Shown: positions 1-10,233, numbered from the stretch's first letter. The stretch: DNA of 64,000 nucleotides from an uncultured Eubacteriales bacterium (GCA_900544555.1 UQWD01000010.1:10661-74660); one strand, 5' to 3'. The notes: a model not told the origin generated them from the letters alone. Made by a program: numbers and translations.

Positions 1-294
1 TAAGGCGATAGGGGAGGCGGTGCGCGTCCACCTATAAAATGGGCCGGAAACTTCCTGAGCTACTACGCTTAATTGTTATTTTTTCGCTCTGAACTCTTGT
101 GCTGAGAGATAAATAACACTATTAAATGGACTTATCATAACCGCGTAATTTAAGGCCTACGCTAGAGTTGCGTACCGCGGGCCGCGTTTTGGAAGCACAT
201 TAGGATCAGCGGCTTAATAAGTGGGCGCTTTTTGCGCCGCATGCGCAAATCATCCCATGCAGCAACGAAAATTTGCGAAACACATTAATATTTT
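1..294. other. Left-edge stretch, no gene recognised
   Basis: No open reading frame with a ribosome-binding site and no RNA gene could be recognised here on either strand. It lies beyond the 3' end of the kbl-tdh operon. Confidence 0.4.
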
Positions 295-320
295 CGGGCA
301 GGCATTGAACCGCCTGCCCG
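295..320 (-). terminator. Hairpin after kbl, possible terminator
   Basis: A perfect 9-bp inverted repeat (CGGGCAGGC with GCCTGCCCG, 8-base loop) lies 65 bases beyond the kbl stop codon. On the minus strand it is followed by AAAATATT rather than a clean U run, so it may be a weak or factor-assisted terminator or an mRNA 3' end stabiliser. Confidence 0.4.
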
Positions 321-384
321 TTAACCCAGCAAAAACAACTCATTTGTATATAACCGAAATACGGCGTGAGGGATCAAGGAGCGG

Positions 385-1575
385 TTAAATACCCATTTCT
401 TCCTTAACCTCTTTAAAACAACGAACCGCAAAGTCCAAATCCTCGCGGCTGTGTCCCGCGGAAACCTGCGTGCGAATGCGCGCTTTTCCTTGAGGGACAA
501 CGGGATAGAAGAACCCCACAACATAAACGCCCTTTTCAAGCATGCGTCTGGAAAATTCCTGAGCGATTTTCGCGTCGTATACCATTACGGGTACGATGGG
601 GTGCGTGCTTTGGGGGACGTCAAAGCCTAGCTTTGAGAGTTCGCTGCGGAAATAGGCGGTATTTTCATGCACCTTATCGCGCAGGGCGGTGGACTCGCTG
701 AGCATATCGAATACTTTTATGGAGGCGGCGCAAATCGCAGGTGCCAGCGTGTTGGAGAAAAGGTATGGACGCGAACGCTGCCTAAGCAGATCGATAATTT
801 CCTGGCGCGCGCTTGTATAGCCGCCGCTTGCACCTCCAAGCGCCTTTCCGAGCGTGCCCGTGATGATATCCACGCGGCCCATCACGCCGCAGTGCTCATG
901 CGTGCCTTTGCCGTGCTCGCCCATAAAGCCCACGGCATGGCTGTCGTCAACCATCACCAGCGCGCCGTACTCCTCAGCCAAATCGCAGATGCTTTCAAGA
1001 TTAGCGATAAAGCCGTCCATCGAGAAAACGCCGTCGGTAGCTATTAGCTTAATGCGGCAATCCTTGGCGGCTTCAAGCTGCTGCCTGAGATCCGCCATGT
1101 TATTATTTTTATACCGGAAGCGTTTCGCCTTACACAGACGCACGCCGTCGATGATGCTCGCGTGGTTCAATTCGTCAGAAATCACCGCGTCTTGAGGGCC
1201 TAACAGCGTTTCAAACAAACCGCCGTTCGCGTCAAAGCAGGAGGTATACAGTATTGTATCATCCATACCCAGAAAATCGGATATTTTGCGCTCAAGCCGT
1301 TTATGGATCTCCTGCGTTCCGCAGATAAAACGCACGGATGAGAGTCCAAAGCCCCATTCATCATAACTGTTTTTAGCCGCCTCGATGAGCGCGGGATGGT
1401 TAGACAGCCCGAGATAGTTGTTGGCGCACATGTTGAGCACGCCCCTTGTCATTGTCGTGTCTATACGCGCCTTCTGGGGAGTGGTTATAATGCGCTCGTC
1501 CTTATACGTCCCCGCCTCGCGAATGGAATCTAGCTCTTCTTCAAAGATTTTTATCGCTTCTTTTTCTTTAAACAT
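385..1575 (-). CDS. kbl: Glycine C-acetyltransferase (2-amino-3-ketobutyrate CoA ligase)
   Basis: Pyridoxal-phosphate enzyme of the alpha-oxoamine synthase family. It splits 2-amino-3-ketobutyrate with CoA into glycine and acetyl-CoA, the second step of threonine breakdown. The 396-residue length is that of the family. Visible landmarks are the VDDSHAVGF stretch (about residues 219-227) and the PLP lysine in GTLGKALGG (about residue 244). The start at 1575 is preceded by AAGGAGG at good spacing; an upstream in-frame ATG at 1629 lies inside tdh and has no such site. It follows tdh by 13 bases, so the two steps of the pathway are co-transcribed. The specific assignment rests on this pairing, since related synthases (KBL, BioF, HemA) share the fold. 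Confidence 0.93.
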   Translation of the reverse strand: MFKEKEAIKIFEEELDSIREAGTYKDERIITTPQKARIDTTMTRGVLNMCANNYLGLSNHPALIEAAKNSYDEWGFGLSSVRFICGTQEIHKRLERKISDFLGMDDTILYTSCFDANGGLFETLLGPQDAVISDELNHASIIDGVRLCKAKRFRYKNNNMADLRQQLEAAKDCRIKLIATDGVFSMDGFIANLESICDLAEEYGALVMVDDSHAVGFMGEHGKGTHEHCGVMGRVDIITGTLGKALGGASGGYTSARQEIIDLLRQRSRPYLFSNTLAPAICAASIKVFDMLSESTALRDKVHENTAYFRSELSKLGFDVPQSTHPIVPVMVYDAKIAQEFSRRMLEKGVYVVGFFYPVVPQGKARIRTQVSAGHSREDLDFAVRCFKEVKEEMGI

Positions 1576-1588
1576 ATTTAGAACCTCC

Positions 1589-2629
1589 TTATTGCTTGGT
1601 CCAATCCAGAACAACCTTGCCGGATTCACCGCTCATCATGGCGGCAAAGCCTTTTTCAAACTCTGTATAATGGAAACGGTGCGTCACCAGCTTAGATAGG
1701 TCAAGCCCGGCTTCAATCATGGCGGTCATCCGATACCAGGTTTCAAACATCTTGCGTCCGTAAATGCCCTGAAGCGTAAGCCCTTTAAATATCACATCGT
1801 TCCAGTCGATGACGGTGCCGGGCCCGGCTATGCCTAAAAGCGCGGCCTTGCCCCCGTTGCGCATGGACTTGAGCAGCTGGTTCAGCGCGGCGCCCACGCC
1901 GCTCATCTCCAGGCCCACGTCAAAGCCCTCGGTTATGCGCTGTTCGGCCATGACGTCTTCAAGCTTCTGGCGACTGAGGTTGACTGTTGCCGTCGCGCCC
2001 ATTTCCAGCGCAAGATTTAAGCGGTATTCGTTCATATCCGTGACGACAACCCGGCGCGCTCCGTTATGCCGGCATATTCCGGCGGCCATTATGCCGATTG
2101 GCCCGGCGCCGGTGATGAGCACATCCTCTCCCACTACGTCGAACATGGTCGCGGTATGCGTCGCGTTGCCGTACGCGTCAAAGAAGGAAACGATATCCTC
2201 GGGTATATCCTCGCTTATCGGGATTACGTTCGCGGCTGGGATGCACAGATATTGCGCGAACGCGCCGTCCCGGTTTACGCCGACGCCTATGGTATGCTTG
2301 CACCAGTGCCCGTTTCCGGCGCGGCAGTTGCGGCAATGCCCGCATACGATATGCCCCTCTCCGGATACCCTCTGGCCTACGCTGTATCCCGTTACGCCCT
2401 GCCCCAGCGCGGCTATCTCGCCAACGTACTCATGGCCTATCGTCATAGGCGGGCGTATATTTTGCTCGCTCCATGAATCCCAACGGTAAATGTGTACGTC
2501 CGTACCACAAATGGCGGTTTTGTGAATCTTAATTAAAACCTCGCCGATACCAGGCTCGGGTACAGGAACCTGCCTCAACTCCAGCCCCGGCCCCTTAATG
2601 GGCTTGACAAGCGCATCCATATACTGCAT
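1589..2629 (-). CDS. tdh: L-threonine 3-dehydrogenase
   Basis: Zinc- and NAD-dependent medium-chain dehydrogenase that oxidises L-threonine to 2-amino-3-ketobutyrate, the substrate of the neighbouring Kbl. The 346 residues show the catalytic-zinc start CGTDVHIY (about residue 41), GHEYVGEI, the structural-zinc cluster [15 protein letters not shown], and the Rossmann motif GAGPIGIMA (about residue 175). The start at 2629 has AAGGAGA nine bases upstream; an in-frame ATG three codons in would place that site too far away. First gene of the tdh-kbl operon. Confidence 0.93.
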   Translation of the reverse strand: MQYMDALVKPIKGPGLELRQVPVPEPGIGEVLIKIHKTAICGTDVHIYRWDSWSEQNIRPPMTIGHEYVGEIAALGQGVTGYSVGQRVSGEGHIVCGHCRNCRAGNGHWCKHTIGVGVNRDGAFAQYLCIPAANVIPISEDIPEDIVSFFDAYGNATHTATMFDVVGEDVLITGAGPIGIMAAGICRHNGARRVVVTDMNEYRLNLALEMGATATVNLSRQKLEDVMAEQRITEGFDVGLEMSGVGAALNQLLKSMRNGGKAALLGIAGPGTVIDWNDVIFKGLTLQGIYGRKMFETWYRMTAMIEAGLDLSKLVTHRFHYTEFEKGFAAMMSGESGKVVLDWTKQ

Positions 2630-2731
2630 GGAACTTACTCTCCTTTATACAGAAAATCAATATGGTAATACCCATTAATTATACTTCCTCAGCTTGTCAT
2701 TTCCAACCGCCGCATACAAAAAAATTGTATA

Positions 2732-2872
2732 TTAATTGGTTAATATATGGGCCCCGCCGCCGCTGTACAGCAGAGCGAAGAGGATCACGAACACGGCGAT
2801 TACCGTGAGTACAATCGGGTAGAACCACAGCATGGATATGCGGCGGTAAAACGGCGTTTTCATTTTCTTCAT
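2732..2872 (-). CDS. Small single-span membrane protein (46 aa)
   Basis: A short reading frame begins MKKMKTPFYRR, continues into one hydrophobic helix (about residues 15-37, rich in Val, Ile, Phe and Leu) and ends GGGAHILTN. GGAGG lies eight bases before the ATG, which makes translation likely. A basic N-terminus before a single span predicts an inner-membrane protein with the N-terminus in the cytoplasm. It lies upstream of tdh on the same strand, about 100 bases away. No family was recognised. Confidence 0.6.
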   Translation of the reverse strand: MKKMKTPFYRRISMLWFYPIVLTVIAVFVILFALLYSGGGAHILTN

Positions 2873-3027
2873 TGGTAAAACCTCCTATAAGGTAATTGTG
2901 AACAGAATGGCAACTCTATTATAACACGCTTGATTAGGAAAATCGTTCACAATATAATAAATTTTACAAGCGGCGGATGGGTCAGTCGCCCTGAACATGA
3001 AGCCGGATAATGAATGTGAGGTGCGTT

Positions 3028-3906
3028 ATGGAAAAGTATGCGTATGCGATAACGACGGATTCCACTGTTGATCTGGGCTTAGAGCGGATGAAAGAGCTCG
3101 GCGTGCCTTTTGTGCATTTGTATTATACGCATAATGGTACGGAATATCAGGATGATATGTCCGAAAAATCCGCCAAGTTTATTTACGACAGTATGCGGGC
3201 GGGTACGAATATAACTACCTCGCAGGCTGTAAGCGAAGAATTTATTCAAATATGGTCCCCCATCCTTGAAGGGGGGCGGGATATTGTGTACGTTGGGTTC
3301 TCAAGCGGGCTTTCCGGCACGGTGAACAGCGCTACTATCGCCATGCGCGAGCTGATGGACAGGTACCCCGACAGGCGAATCTATATCGTTGACTCGCTAT
3401 GCGCGTCGGGCGGGGAAGGGATGCTGCTGCTCAACGCGTTAAGAATGCGTGAAGAGGGGCTTGCCGCAAAGGAGTGCGCCAATAAGCTTGAGGAGCTTAA
3501 GCTGTATATCAATCACTGGTTTACCGTCGGGGAGCTGGCGTATCTCAAGCGGGGCGGGCGCGTTTCAAACGTCGCGGCGTTTGTCGCTGATATACTCAAT
3601 ATTAAGCCGGTTCTCAATATGGATTGCTTTGGGCATCTGATACCGCGTGAAAAGGTTAAAGGGCGTAAGTCTTCCATTAAGCGTATGTTTCAGCATATGG
3701 ACGATGAGATTGATATTGAGCGTACAAGGTTTGTTCATATAACCCATTCGGATTGCATGGACGACGCGCTTTACCTTAAATCCATGATATTGGAGCGTTT
3801 TCCCAAGATGCCCGTTAATATTTCGACCGTCGGGGCGGTAATCGGCGCCCATAGCGGCCCGGGTACGCTGGCGCTGTTTTTTATTGGGAATAAACGCACC
3901 ACATAA
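3028..3906 (+). CDS. DegV family fatty-acid-binding protein
   Basis: DegV proteins bind a fatty acid between two alpha/beta domains; in Firmicutes the relatives called FakB present fatty acids to the kinase FakA. The N-terminal AITTDSTVDL stretch, the TSQ motif (TNITTSQAVS) whose Ser/Thr contacts the fatty-acid carboxylate, the SSGLSGTVNSA loop and the late HSGPGTLALFF motif are all present. The start at 3028 is preferred because GAGGTG lies just upstream; an in-frame ATG at 3010 lacks a site. No fakA kinase lies nearby, so use in phospholipid synthesis is inferred from the family only. Confidence 0.85.
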   Translation: MEKYAYAITTDSTVDLGLERMKELGVPFVHLYYTHNGTEYQDDMSEKSAKFIYDSMRAGTNITTSQAVSEEFIQIWSPILEGGRDIVYVGFSSGLSGTVNSATIAMRELMDRYPDRRIYIVDSLCASGGEGMLLLNALRMREEGLAAKECANKLEELKLYINHWFTVGELAYLKRGGRVSNVAAFVADILNIKPVLNMDCFGHLIPREKVKGRKSSIKRMFQHMDDEIDIERTRFVHITHSDCMDDALYLKSMILERFPKMPVNISTVGAVIGAHSGPGTLALFFIGNKRTT

Positions 3907-4236
3907 TCGGTTTTTCCATTAAAATGCTCGCTATCCTGCGTGGTGCGCAGGGGATTATTGAATAAAAAAGGCTTGTCAGCGCTTGAAGTCCCAAAATCCG
4001 ACGGGCCTTTAAAAACTGAAAATTGCCTGCCTATTGTTTATATTTCCCCGCGTTCGTTTAGCCGCAATTATGACGGCTTCAAAGCTGCCAGCGCTTAAAG
4101 GGTTGTCCCCCCGATCCAGAGCGGTTTATGCGCAGGCATGAAGGCTACATAAAAAGTAACTTGAGTTTCTTGCAGGGTATTTCGCTCGGAGCTTTCCATA
4201 ACGTTTGGTTCCGAGCAATGAAAGGGGTATTTTATA
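3907..4236. other. Intergenic region without recognised feature
   Basis: About 330 bases between the DegV gene and the methyltransferase gene. No convincing hairpin with a T run and no small gene with a ribosome-binding site were found. Confidence 0.4.
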
Positions 4237-4914
4237 ATGAAAGGGAATTATTACGCGCAAAATCTAAACGCGCAAAAGCTCTTTCAGGTTTATCAAACAG
4301 GATATCCAAGAGTAAAGCAGTATTTGGAGGCGGAGATAACTTTCGTTAAAAACCATTTGAAGGGCACTGAGCGTATTTTAGAACTCGGGGCGGGATACGG
4401 GCGAATAATAAAGGAGCTGGCGCCATACTGTGAGTCGATAGTCGGCATTGATATTTCAAATGATAACGTTGAGTTTGGCAAAGCGTATTTGAACGGCGTG
4501 CCAAACGCACGTTTAATAGTTATGAACGCGCATCAACTGAGTTTTCAGGAGCGTTTTGATATTATACTATGTTTGCAGAACGGATTATCCTCAATGAAGA
4601 TAGAGCCGGTTGAATACATGAATAGGATGATGGGCTTAATCGCAAAAGGCGGGAAAGCGTTTATCAGCGGTTACAGCCCCGAGTTTTGGGAACATCGCGT
4701 AGCGTGGTTTAAGGAACAGGCGGAAAAAGGCCTGCTGGGCGAAATAGACATGGACAAAACGAAGGATGGGGTTATTGTTTGTAAAGATGGTTTTCGATCA
4801 GCGACGTTCTCTCATGAAGAGATGGACGCGGTTGGGAGAAAGTCCGGCTATGAATATGAGGTAACACAGGTCGATGGGTCGAGTATATTTTTGGTGATAT
4901 CTAAATCCTTATAA
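4237..4914 (+). CDS. Class I SAM-dependent methyltransferase
   Basis: A 225-residue protein with the Rossmann methyltransferase core: motif I ILELGAGYGRI (about residues 47-57), the acidic residue ending strand 2 in VGIDIS, and a motif IV-like stretch FDIILCLQNG. The SAM-binding half is clear but the substrate cannot be told from sequence. The start is preceded by AAAGGGG. It stands alone between two intergenic regions, so context gives no hint. Confidence 0.75.
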   Translation: MKGNYYAQNLNAQKLFQVYQTGYPRVKQYLEAEITFVKNHLKGTERILELGAGYGRIIKELAPYCESIVGIDISNDNVEFGKAYLNGVPNARLIVMNAHQLSFQERFDIILCLQNGLSSMKIEPVEYMNRMMGLIAKGGKAFISGYSPEFWEHRVAWFKEQAEKGLLGEIDMDKTKDGVIVCKDGFRSATFSHEEMDAVGRKSGYEYEVTQVDGSSIFLVISKSL

Positions 4915-5256
4915 AAGCTCAATAACGCGCCGAAATAACGCGGATTGCACGCGAATGCCATAATCTGTTTAACATATTCCTGATAACAGCTACCGGTTAG
5001 GCCGGTTAAAAGACCATGCCGGCGTCTGTTATATTGAAAAGCAAATGATACAAAGCAGTTAAAATTAGGATAGCGTCATAAAGTACAAACCGGATTGCGC
5101 GTCCTTCTCAAGGACGGATAAAAAGCCTGTTGTTATAATCAGTCAAATTGCCTGATGAAATTCAAGGAGGCTTCCTGTAATGCGCTATAGAACTAAGTTA
5201 GTGAATTTAATTTAAAGTCTCCCATTATCAGATATAACGCTTTTAAGGGAACTAAC
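4915..5256. other. Intergenic region without recognised feature
   Basis: About 340 bases between two convergent transcription units. Apart from the terminator at its right end no gene or regulatory element was recognised. A GGAGG followed by a near ATG at about 5165-5182 does not lead into an open frame of useful length. Confidence 0.35.
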
Positions 5257-5301
5257 AAAAAAGCGGTTCGCCCTATTAAAAGTTTTAGGCCGGCAAACCG
5301 C
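5257..5301 (-). terminator. Rho-independent terminator of the ABC transporter operon
   Basis: Read on the minus strand, a 10-bp stem (GCGGTTTGCC pairing with GGCGAACCGC through one G-U pair) is followed at once by TTTTTTG. It lies 30 bases beyond the stop of the last transporter gene. Confidence 0.75.
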
Positions 5302-5331
5302 CCTTAATTTATCCTCTTATCACCATGGGTA

Positions 5332-5970
5332 TCATGGGCGGATCAGAACCTGCCCGACCCCCCAGCCAAAAACGCCGATGCCCAACGCATTTAAAGTAAT
5401 GCTGGTAAGCTGTTCGGGATAAGGCATTGCTCCGCTCATTACGAAAATCCAGTTGAACAAAGCATATTCACGGCCTAGGGTGATTTGAATCCCGATAAAC
5501 CCAATTAAAACAATTAAGCCGATACTCACTTTTTTACCGGAGGTAACGCCAAGGAACGACACCGCCATCACAGCGAAGCTTTGAGCCAAGGTCAGTACAA
5601 ACAGCTGGCCGAACGCAATATCCATCATCACGGAAACCGCACCGCATACAACGGCAATTAAAACCGCGAACAGGATAAAGAAACGCAGCTGGCGTATCAG
5701 GCCCCAGTACAGATAAGAGCGGGGGTATGTGAAATTCAGCTCCCCGCCTTCCGTATCGAGCAGCCCCTGCATCAGCATCATCGCCCCATACCCGCCTAAA
5801 AACGGGATGAGCGTTTCAAGCAGCGAAAGCGTAATCAAATTGTTCTGCTCCAAATTGCTTTGAACAATATAGGTCATTATAAGGAATAAACCCGCAGCCA
5901 ACGGTATCATACGTATGTTGATTCCAGGCTCCTTCAGGTCAAAGCGCAGCTCTCTGAAAAATCGCCTCAT
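5332..5970 (-). CDS. ABC transporter permease, small subunit
   Basis: A 212-residue integral membrane protein with about six hydrophobic segments (for example residues 24-39, 58-66, 95-111, 120-138, 148-163), resembling ABC-2 type permeases. Its start overlaps the stop of the ATPase gene upstream by four bases (ATGA), so it is translationally coupled to it. It is the last gene of a permease-ATPase-permease set. The cargo is unknown. Confidence 0.65.
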   Translation of the reverse strand: MRRFFRELRFDLKEPGINIRMIPLAAGLFLIMTYIVQSNLEQNNLITLSLLETLIPFLGGYGAMMLMQGLLDTEGGELNFTYPRSYLYWGLIRQLRFFILFAVLIAVVCGAVSVMMDIAFGQLFVLTLAQSFAVMAVSFLGVTSGKKVSIGLIVLIGFIGIQITLGREYALFNWIFVMSGAMPYPEQLTSITLNALGIGVFGWGVGQVLIRP

Positions 5971-6833
5971 GTTTCCTGATCCTTCTGTATGATATAGGTA
6001 TAGCTGTCTTCCAGGTTCGGGCTCGTCGCGTTCGCCTCCGTTTGCCCATCCGCCAAATACCGCACGCGGTAGCCGGAATCAACGGGGGTGAAATTAATCA
6101 CCGTATGGCTTTTTTCCAGCTCTCTAAACATAGCTTCGTTCATTGTTTCCTCTATGATGTTGCAGCCCGCCATGGCCTGGATTTCCGGCGTGCTGCCGGT
6201 AACGAGCGCTCTGCCGCGGTTCATGATGGACACCTTATCGCACAAGCTCTCCACATCGTTTACGATGTGGCTGGAGATGAGGATAATCCGCTGACCGTTA
6301 TTATAGTCCCGGATAAGCTTGCGAAGGTTGATACGTTCCGCGGGATCCAACCCGACGGACGGTTCATCCATAATCAGCAGGCTGGGTTCCCCGAGAATAG
6401 CCTGCGCAACGCCCAAGCGCCGGAGCATCCCGCCCGAAAGGTGGCCGACCTTGCGTTTTGCGTATTGAGTTAGATGCGCCCGCTCCATCGCCAACGCAAC
6501 CTGTTCCTTTTCCCGCTGTCTCGGTATGTTTTTGAGCAGCGCTACGTTTAACAGCGCTTCGTCAACCTTTAGATACTTGTACATGCCGAAATGCTGCGGA
6601 AGATAGCCGATTTTCTCCTTAACCGCCCTTGGCTGCTTCCAGTTATAATCTCCCCAGGCGATTTCGCCCTTGTCCGCGTCCAAAATCGTCGCCAAAATGC
6701 GCATCAGGGTGGTTTTACCCGCGCCGTTGGGGCCGAGCAAACCATGGATACCTGGCGCTATGGCGAGGTTTACGTCGTCAAGCGCCTGAACCTTTTTGAA
6801 GGATTTAGATAAAGAGTTGATTACAATATCCAT
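5967..6833 (-). CDS. ABC transporter ATP-binding protein
   Basis: A 288-residue ATPase with Walker A GPNGAGKTT (about residues 34-42), Q-loop region YLPQHFGMY, signature LSGGMLRRLG, Walker B LLIMDEPSVGLDP and the switch histidine in ISSHIVNDVE. It resembles ATPases of the CcmA/DRA type that work with separate ABC-2 permeases. Its ATG follows the stop codon of the large permease directly (TAA-ATG), with GGAGAGG inside the upstream gene, so all three genes are coupled. Confidence 0.85.
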   Translation of the reverse strand: MDIVINSLSKSFKKVQALDDVNLAIAPGIHGLLGPNGAGKTTLMRILATILDADKGEIAWGDYNWKQPRAVKEKIGYLPQHFGMYKYLKVDEALLNVALLKNIPRQREKEQVALAMERAHLTQYAKRKVGHLSGGMLRRLGVAQAILGEPSLLIMDEPSVGLDPAERINLRKLIRDYNNGQRIILISSHIVNDVESLCDKVSIMNRGRALVTGSTPEIQAMAGCNIIEETMNEAMFRELEKSHTVINFTPVDSGYRVRYLADGQTEANATSPNLEDSYTYIIQKDQET

Positions 6834-9026
6834 TTATTCCTCTCCTTGATAATGATAAAGCTCGGATAGGATATCCATCGGCAAGACGACCTCACCCGAC
6901 AATAACCGTTGATACAAAGCCTTGAACGGTTCGTCGAAGTTTTCCCCTGCTTGCATCCGGCTAACTATCTCGTCCATCCACCGTTCTTCGTCCTCCGTAA
7001 GCGGGGGCTGGGGGATTCTCTCCCCATTAATGATCTCCATGTCGCCTCCTGAATAAAAACGCGTTCTGAGTGTTTCAGCATCATATTCAATATCGCCGCC
7101 GCCGTTCGCGCGTATATAAACTCTTAGCCAGCCTGCAAAGCTTGATATTGATACTTTGGGCAGCTCAATGGGGAACCCTGTGCAGGAGTTAAGTAAATAG
7201 GGGATCGCCATATTTTCGTTAACATCGATGGACGACTGATATGCCTCAAGCGAGTCCGCCCGGTTTCTAGACGCGGTTGTGGTTGATGATTCATTGCGCA
7301 TCCGTATCTCCCACTCGTCGCCCCATGAGTACAGCTCCTGAGGGCCTACAATTACAGAACAACGCATCTGAATGACGGCGATTGTACGCGGCTTCTCCGG
7401 CTTTTTAACGGCGTCCATCCGTTCGCAGAGATCAAGCAGCCTGTCATAAGCATCCAGCACAGCGTCCGCTGGCAGCCCGTTTAAATCATACAGGCTAGCC
7501 GGCACATAAACGTCCACGCCGCGGTGGGCGCTGTGAAGCATACCTGAATAGAGAGAAACCCCGTCGTCGGAAATCCCGTAGTAAGTATTATCACCCTGCT
7601 TCGCTAAATTCGTGTACAGATGGCCGGGGCCTTTGTATTTAAGCGAATACGCCACCTCGTCCCCCCGCTGCCAATCCTGGATAAAGAACGTTTCTGCTTC
7701 TTCAAATAAATTGTTGCTGTAGTTGGACACGGTTTTGATTCCCGGCCAGGGTATCCACGGGAACGAGCGGTTTAACTGCACCGTCGTTTCGTTTGCCGGG
7801 AAGCTGGGCAAGCTGTAGCCGTGGTATTTGAACGTAAAATTAACCGTTTCCCCGCTTTTTTTCTCTTCTGGGAAATAGACCATGATTCCATCGTGGCTGC
7901 GGTCAAATTCGGCGGCCGCGCCGTCGAGGAGGATTTCGTCGACTTTCAAATCGCTATACAGCACGAACGACTGGCCGCTTGCGTCGTCGCTCAATATCGC
8001 TTTCATATCAACCTTGGCGTTTATCCCCTGTGTTGTGCATGACAGGTCGATATCCGTTTTAACTGGCGTGATGTTCTTTTGCGTGGGGAAATCCGCGAGG
8101 CTTACCGGCATTCCCGGAATATACTCATCGTGTTTCTTATATGCAAAGCTCTTTGCGTATGAAGGATTTGCGCACCAGGTAAAGAAAAATCCGTAACGGG
8201 CGTAAAACAACGCTATCATTAAAGCGCCGCATGTGAAAACCGTCCCTATTTTTATCCAGGCGTTCCGCTTTTTTATGCGCGTGGAGGCAAAGCCCTTGCC
8301 GCTAAAACATACATAGAGGGCGGCCAGCAGCGCGAGAATCCCGATGCGGGCTGTCCACCTTGGCAGCTCAACCGGGGCGCCGGTGGATAAATTATCAAAC
8401 ATATGAAAGTCGTTAATGCCCATGTTGAATGCGTTTATTAAAAATCCACCGCCGCCAAGCCCCATCACACGGGTAAAATCCGCGAAATAGAGCCAGAGCG
8501 TGGACGTTGGGAGCCAGACGAGTATTGCGGGCAGGTATACGCTTTTGCCAGCGTTCCAGTGGCTGATCAAAAGGCCCCAAACGCCCAATATAAAGCACGG
8601 AAAAAAATAAAGCAGCGCGACATAGGATAAGGATAGCTGGATCCACAACGCCGGGGCATCGTCGGCGGCCATCTGGATATAGCAACCCGCCATAACCACA
8701 AGCGTCGTCAGCAGGGATAAGAGGCCGACAGCCGTTATCTGCGCCCAGGGGATCAACCGGGCTTGTTTTGCGTAAGCGGCAAAGATATCATCCAACCTCT
8801 CCCTGCGCTGTTCCCGCCGCATTTCAATCCCAAACATCATGAAAACCAGTGTGAGCACGACCTGCGCGTAAGCGGTTTGCCCCACGGCGCGATAGGAGGC
8901 CGTGGGGTAAACGTAATAATAGCAGCCTAAGGCGAACAATACGCCGAAGGCGAGGAGGAGCATCCAAACCGTTCTTCTGGTAAACGCCTGGATTTGCGTA
9001 CGGACGATAAGAAAAAAACTTCTCAT
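6834..9026 (-). CDS. Large ABC transporter permease with extracytoplasmic domain
   Basis: A 730-residue protein. The first 290 residues hold about seven hydrophobic segments; the remaining 440 form one large soluble region that should lie outside the membrane. That region recalls the beta-rich N-terminal part of M1 aminopeptidases fused to some ABC-2 permeases, but no HExxH zinc motif was found, so peptidase activity is not supported. The ATG at 9026 has GAGGTAAAAT in front. It is the first gene of the three-gene transporter and follows a small exported-protein gene (9110-9517) on the same strand by 83 bases. Confidence 0.6.
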   Translation of the reverse strand: MRSFFLIVRTQIQAFTRRTVWMLLLAFGVLFALGCYYYVYPTASYRAVGQTAYAQVVLTLVFMMFGIEMRREQRRERLDDIFAAYAKQARLIPWAQITAVGLLSLLTTLVVMAGCYIQMAADDAPALWIQLSLSYVALLYFFPCFILGVWGLLISHWNAGKSVYLPAILVWLPTSTLWLYFADFTRVMGLGGGGFLINAFNMGINDFHMFDNLSTGAPVELPRWTARIGILALLAALYVCFSGKGFASTRIKKRNAWIKIGTVFTCGALMIALFYARYGFFFTWCANPSYAKSFAYKKHDEYIPGMPVSLADFPTQKNITPVKTDIDLSCTTQGINAKVDMKAILSDDASGQSFVLYSDLKVDEILLDGAAAEFDRSHDGIMVYFPEEKKSGETVNFTFKYHGYSLPSFPANETTVQLNRSFPWIPWPGIKTVSNYSNNLFEEAETFFIQDWQRGDEVAYSLKYKGPGHLYTNLAKQGDNTYYGISDDGVSLYSGMLHSAHRGVDVYVPASLYDLNGLPADAVLDAYDRLLDLCERMDAVKKPEKPRTIAVIQMRCSVIVGPQELYSWGDEWEIRMRNESSTTTASRNRADSLEAYQSSIDVNENMAIPYLLNSCTGFPIELPKVSISSFAGWLRVYIRANGGGDIEYDAETLRTRFYSGGDMEIINGERIPQPPLTEDEERWMDEIVSRMQAGENFDEPFKALYQRLLSGEVVLPMDILSELYHYQGEE

Positions 9027-9109
9027 ATTTTACCTCGCGTTTTATTCGCAGTATAGCGGCGGACACGCCGCCGCTATCGGTCAAATGCAAATTGGGGGTG
9101 AACCCAAAT

Positions 9110-9517
9110 TTAGTGCCCGTCTTGTTTAACCAGGCAGTAGCCGGTGTGGTTTCTATTAGGTGCAAAGGCCTCAGCAAAAAATGTGCCGGTTTCTTCACCA
9201 TCATTATCCCAATATAGTGTGTCAAGGATTTGGTAAGGCGAAGCTCCAATTTCATCCCTAGTATGAATCCATATTTCGCCCCGGGTACACATCCTGCCAA
9301 TCAATCTTTTGTCAGAGGTTCCAGTACCATACGTACTTGCTACTTCACCATAAAGGTAATTCTTGTTCAGGGTTTGGTTTACCCCGGCAACCTTCGTGTT
9401 GCTTCCATATTCAACAGAAGCTCTTGAATTTAAGGTTATTGCTAACGCGTTTGCCGCGGTTAAATACAGCATCAAAGCGCATACGGCCAATATAACGATT
9501 CTCGTCCTCTTTTTCAT
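9110..9517 (-). CDS. Small exported protein of unknown function (135 aa)
   Basis: The N-terminus has a clear signal peptide: a basic start (KKRTR), a hydrophobic stretch to about residue 24 and a likely cleavage after ANALA. The mature part of about 110 residues has only two cysteines, which could pair, and is rich in polar residues and tyrosine. AAAGGAGG precedes the start. It lies just upstream of the ABC transporter operon in the same direction, so it may be its cargo, sensor partner or immunity-linked peptide. It was compared in thought with lactococcin-972-type peptides, which are also found beside large ABC membrane proteins, but no family match could be supported. Confidence 0.6.
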   Translation of the reverse strand: MKKRTRIVILAVCALMLYLTAANALAITLNSRASVEYGSNTKVAGVNQTLNKNYLYGEVASTYGTGTSDKRLIGRMCTRGEIWIHTRDEIGASPYQILDTLYWDNDGEETGTFFAEAFAPNRNHTGYCLVKQDGH

Positions 9518-10203
9518 ATTATTATCCTCCTTTTAAATTATTCTTTAGTCTGAATGCAACAGTTTTTATTTATGAGGATTATTAAAGTAAAACCTCATAC
9601 AAAATAAAAACTTACAATACTATAAACCATCAATCATATCTTCTATATCTAGCTTGCACCTCCCGCTTTTCATCTGCTCACAACTCATCCGCTCATGAAA
9701 GAAACCAAGGTTATACAGAGTACTCTAGATACAGTATACTTATATTAACCATAATATGTCAATTATAAATTTTATCGCATTACGAAATAAGAGTCTGCTT
9801 GCGGTATCCGTACAACCGTCAGCCTCAATAAATCTCGTAACGCGTAATCCGGTTAACTATCGGGTTAGGCTATTCATATTTAGCTACTGATTAAGACTAT
9901 GTATATATAGGAATATGAATACAATCTAATATATATTTAGTGTAAAATATAAGCTAGTGTATAAAATATTAAGCAATTGATCGTAAAGCATACGCCGCAC
10001 GGTGCCGCTCAGTTCAAAAAAACATAAACCGGCACATTTGTTATACATATATATAAACTACTATTTGTGGGATAAAATCAGTTGTGTAATTTTAATTAAC
10101 CGTATGATTAAACAAGGTTGTTAAAGCATGTATCAATTTATTTAAGGCGCCAAAAAAGTGTATAATAATTAATATTTCTACAAAATCATACTAAGACATG
10201 CTC
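9518..10203. other. AT-rich intergenic region, divergent promoters expected
   Basis: About 690 bases of AT-rich sequence between divergently transcribed genes. Stop codons are frequent in all frames and no small gene with a ribosome-binding site was seen. It must hold the promoter of the exported-protein/ABC operon on the minus strand; no unambiguous -35/-10 pair was singled out for it. Confidence 0.4.
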
Positions 10204-10233
10204 TTTACATATTGTGGCAATATATGGTAAAAT
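10204..10233 (+). promoter_or_regulatory. Candidate sigma-A promoter of the peptide locus
   Basis: TTTACA (10204-10209) and TAAAAT (10228-10233) are separated by 18 bases, close to the vegetative consensus. It lies about 95 bases before the first peptide start and is the best promoter-like sequence in the region. Confidence 0.5.

Noticed and set aside
9110..9517. Lactococcin-972-type bacteriocin
   Set aside because: The gene order beside a large membrane protein is suggestive, but the mature sequence lacks a convincing match.
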